Shown here: positions 48,226 to 50,733 of the stretch, one piece after another
Layout: every line of letters starts with the position of its first letter
How positions within the stretch are numbered: the stretch's first letter is position 1
Source: Saprospiraceae bacterium
Lineage (GTDB): Bacteria > Bacteroidota > Bacteroidia > Chitinophagales > Saprospiraceae
Reading direction: 5' to 3'
DNA length: 50,733 nucleotides
Assembly (NCBI GenBank): GCA_020627965.1
Contig: JAHDFX010000013.1
Coordinates: 1 to 50,733 of the forward strand
Position numbers and translations under genes: made by a program
The notes under the pieces: model-generated
The model's database searches: none
Seen by the model: the letters and a program-made list of their open reading frames with translations, nothing else
What the model was told of the DNA's origin: nothing

Positions 48226-50571
48226 TTAGTTCCCTCCAGCACCTTTACCAGCTTTCTCTACTTCCTTTGCACGACGATCGCGTTGCATCGGATTCTCTCT
48301 GCTACGTTGTTGTTTGAACAACTCAAAACGAGAAGGTTGTGGGCGTGGTGGCCAGTAATTATTCGATTTGTCTGTATCTGCCAGTTCCAGGAATGGATCA
48401 AGCGTAATACTTCTGACTTCTTTCTTCGTTGGGAATACTTTGGTTACACTTTCATGCGGAAGCATTCTCCAAATTTCAGCAGGAATACGGATTACTTCCT
48501 CCGTTCCATCCATGTATTCGAATTCCAAAATTAATGGCATCACCAAACCACCAACATTTTTGAAGGTAACTTCATAAAAATGATAACCTGCATCCAGCAA
48601 TTCTCTCTCATCTGCTGCCAGTGAATTATAAAACTGTTCGTATTCTTTTCTATCCAGCGCATTTACATCATAGGGCGTGAAATTATTGTAAAAATCAATC
48701 GTTGACGAATCACGCTCTGTCACCGTCTGCTTCACTGATTTTGCATTACGTAGCTTTGTAATACTGGTCGGGCCAGCTTCTTTTTCCAACTTACTGATCT
48801 CTCTGGTCTCATCTGGATTTTGAGAACCTAATTGCATCCATTTTACATTTTCAATGGCAATATCAACATGATCTGTCGTATAGAACCAGCCTCTCCAGAA
48901 CCAGTCCAGGTCAGTACCTGAAGCATCTTCCATAGTACGGAAAAAATCAGCAGGTGAAGGGTGTTTGAACATCCAACGCTGAGAATATTCTTTGAAAGCG
49001 TGATCAAATAATTCACGTCCCATTACGGTTTCACGCAGGATATTCAAGGCTGTAGCTGGTTTGCCGTAGGCATTATTACCAAATTGGAAAATTGACTCAG
49101 AATTGGTCATAATAGGAGAAATTCTGCTTTTATCTCCTTTCATATAATAGACGATATTTTCTGGTGGGCCACGACGTGAAGGATAATCACGCTCCCACTC
49201 CTGCTCGGTGATGTATTGTAAAAAGCTGTTCATTCCCTCATCCATCCAGGTCCACTGACGCTCATCAGTATTAACGATCATCGGGAAATAATTATGCCCA
49301 ACCTCATGGATAATTACGCCGATCATACCGTATTTAGTACGAGCAGAATAAGTGCCATCGCTTTCCGGGCGACCGAAGTTGAAACAGATCATCGGATATT
49401 CCATACCTATACGCTTCGCACTCACCGAAATAGCTACAGGATAAGGATAATCGAAAGTATGACGCGAGTATACATTCAAGGTATGTACAACGGCTTTAGT
49501 AGAATATTTTTCCCAAAGCGGATTACCTTCTTTCGGATAATAAGACATCGCCATAATAGTACGATCTCCCTGCTTAACACCTTGTGCATCCCAAATAAAT
49601 TTACGAGAAGAAGCCCAGCCGAAATCACGTACATTTTTAGCATGGAAAGTCCAGGTTTTCTGACCTTTTTCTTTTGTTTTTTCATTTTCACGAGCTTCAT
49701 CTTCTGTAATGACCATGAGCGGTTCATCAGCAGTTTTAGACTGCTCAAGGCGCTTACGTTGTTCGGCAGTCAGTACGCTCCACGGGTTTTGTAAAACCCC
49801 TGTAGAAGCCACAACATGGTCAGAAGGAACAGTAATATTTACTTTATAATCGCCAAAAGCCAGTGCAAACTCACCACGACCTAAAAATTGCTTGTTTTGC
49901 CAACCATTCACTTCATCGTATACACACATACGTGGAAAAAACTGAGCGATCGTATACAGGTAGTTGTCATTTTCTGAAAAATACTCATAGCCGGAACGAC
50001 CACCGATCTTCATACGGTCATTAACATTATACCACCATTTGATCTTAAAAGAATATTTTCCGCCTGATTTCAATGTAGTTGGCAGGTCAATACGCATCAT
50101 GGTTTTATTGATCGTATAAGACAGATCAGCACCACCAGTCGTTTTGACATAATCTATTTTAAATCCGCCATCAAAATCGAAAAACAGACGTTTGATGTCC
50201 CGCATACTAGCATCTTCATCAATAGACGTCGCACGTATCTTGTGTGAATCTGAGTCTTTTGCTCGCATATTCTGGTCGAGTTGCAGCCAAAGATACTTCA
50301 GATCATCAGGAGAATTGTTGTGATAAGTAATGGTCTCTTCGCCATAGATACGCTGGTTCTCGTCATCAAGTTCAATGTCCATGACATAATCTGCTTGTTG
50401 TTGCCAGTATTCATGTCCCGGCGCACCGGATGCCGCCCTGTACACATTAGGCGTCGGCAATTCCTGCCCAAGCTGGCGGAATTTGTTGGTATTGGTATTG
50501 TCCTGTGCCATCAGACTTGTACTGATGAGTAACAGTAGTACCAAGGTTTTTAGTTGATTCATGATTTTCAT
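48226..50571 (-). CDS. Secreted M1 family metallopeptidase
   Basis: This 781-residue protein has a signal peptide (TLVLLLLISTSLMAQ, start at 50571, with a second ATG four codons in). The M1 aminopeptidase-type fold has an N-terminal beta domain and a catalytic domain with HEVGH at 422-426 (zinc ligands H422 and H426, catalytic E423), and the third ligand is E445 in the MDEGMNSF motif. The GMEYP segment near 389 stands in for the usual GAMEN exopeptidase motif, so peptide specificity may differ from classical aminopeptidases. It acts outside the cytoplasm. A perfect 24-bp inverted repeat lies 10 bases upstream of the start codon. Confidence 0.9.
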   Translation of the reverse strand: MKIMNQLKTLVLLLLISTSLMAQDNTNTNKFRQLGQELPTPNVYRAASGAPGHEYWQQQADYVMDIELDDENQRIYGEETITYHNNSPDDLKYLWLQLDQNMRAKDSDSHKIRATSIDEDASMRDIKRLFFDFDGGFKIDYVKTTGGADLSYTINKTMMRIDLPTTLKSGGKYSFKIKWWYNVNDRMKIGGRSGYEYFSENDNYLYTIAQFFPRMCVYDEVNGWQNKQFLGRGEFALAFGDYKVNITVPSDHVVASTGVLQNPWSVLTAEQRKRLEQSKTADEPLMVITEDEARENEKTKEKGQKTWTFHAKNVRDFGWASSRKFIWDAQGVKQGDRTIMAMSYYPKEGNPLWEKYSTKAVVHTLNVYSRHTFDYPYPVAISVSAKRIGMEYPMICFNFGRPESDGTYSARTKYGMIGVIIHEVGHNYFPMIVNTDERQWTWMDEGMNSFLQYITEQEWERDYPSRRGPPENIVYYMKGDKSRISPIMTNSESIFQFGNNAYGKPATALNILRETVMGRELFDHAFKEYSQRWMFKHPSPADFFRTMEDASGTDLDWFWRGWFYTTDHVDIAIENVKWMQLGSQNPDETREISKLEKEAGPTSITKLRNAKSVKQTVTERDSSTIDFYNNFTPYDVNALDRKEYEQFYNSLAADERELLDAGYHFYEVTFKNVGGLVMPLILEFEYMDGTEEVIRIPAEIWRMLPHESVTKVFPTKKEVRSITLDPFLELADTDKSNNYWPPRPQPSRFELFKQQRSRENPMQRDRRAKEVEKAGKGAGGN

Positions 50572-50581
50572 ATTTGTTTAT

Positions 50582-50605
50582 TACCACTAATCCCGATTAG
50601 TGGTA
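50582..50605. promoter_or_regulatory. Perfect inverted repeat upstream of the M1 peptidase
   Basis: TACCACTAATC (50582-50592) and GATTAGTGGTA (50595-50605) are exact complements with two bases between, i.e. a near-complete palindrome 10 bases from the start codon. It could form a leader hairpin or bind a dimeric regulator. Confidence 0.55.
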
Positions 50606-50733
50606 CATTTTATGTGAATGTAGTTTTTTACTAATGATTGTCCCATTTGTTATGAATATTTCGCCCTTTCAGGGTAGGCTTTACCAAAATTTAGTTTCTA
50701 TCATCAGCCATATAGCCATAACAGCGACAGCTA

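Noticed and set aside
1-50733. tRNA and rRNA genes, prophage or complete insertion sequences
   Set aside because: No rRNA-like or cloverleaf-like stretch, phage structural gene or complete transposase was found on either strand. Only the fragmentary relics listed are present. A systematic tRNA scan was not possible by eye.

Overview
The window is an AT-rich chromosomal segment of a Bacteroidota bacterium, most likely of the Saprospiria/Cytophagia type. The evidence is gldE directly after ssb, a secreted protein with a type IX secretion C-terminal domain, DUF4837, DUF6427 and YfhO proteins, a Porin_10-like outer-membrane protein, the crtD/cruF carotenoid pair, and repeated TAnnTTTG (-7) promoter boxes. 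The best of these sit about 20 bases after a TTG (-33). No rRNA, tRNA, CRISPR array or complete insertion sequence was seen. The organism assignment is inference from gene content.

Layout. 0.5-6.2 kb (minus strand): an ECF sigma factor, a zinc-finger/TPR anti-sigma-like protein and RodA in one tight run, preceded by a DUF4837 lipoprotein and a large helical protein. 6.4-11.2 kb: a YiaA-like membrane protein, three consecutive glycosyltransferases and a voltage-gated-type ion channel. 11.4-19.2 kb: ssb-gldE, an OmpA-domain protein, rlmB, a DUF2891 lipoprotein, ogt, and a small membrane ORF overlapping a sodium:solute symporter. 19.2-25.5 kb (minus): porin, CoiA-like nuclease, DUF1963, a choice-of-anchor B T9SS cargo and a secreted TonB-domain protein. 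25.8-27.8 kb: a strikingly eukaryote-like dihydroceramide desaturase homologue, then a divergent HxlR regulator/DinB pair with a legible operator-promoter region. 27.8-31.4 kb: an accessory patch with broken ORFs, a relic of an IS4-type transposase, the 3' end (domains V-VI) of a group II intron, an unknown protein that may have a cytolysin-like fold, a small TPR-like protein and a STAS-ATPase-STAS protein. 31.5-50.6 kb: yfhO, crtD-cruF, GNAT, a DUF6714-like protein, cytochrome P450, DUF6427, MazG, YafK, pgmB, a BtaB-like methyltransferase, purH, a PAP/fibrillin-like lipoprotein, a VWA protein, pgsA with an overlapping PAP2 phosphatase, and an M1 peptidase.

How the genes fit together. Most are envelope genes: cell-wall elongation and remodelling (rodA, yafK), phospholipid synthesis (pgsA plus PAP2), glycosylation, carotenoids (crtD, cruF, possibly the P450), and three unexpected lipid-related genes (DEGS1-like desaturase, BtaB-like methyltransferase, fibrillin-like lipoprotein). 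The strongest leads are the desaturase, which implies unsaturated ceramide-type lipids; the fibrillin-like lipoprotein; the HxlR/DinB switch; and the relic-rich accessory patch. All family calls are from reading motifs by eye. No database search was run.
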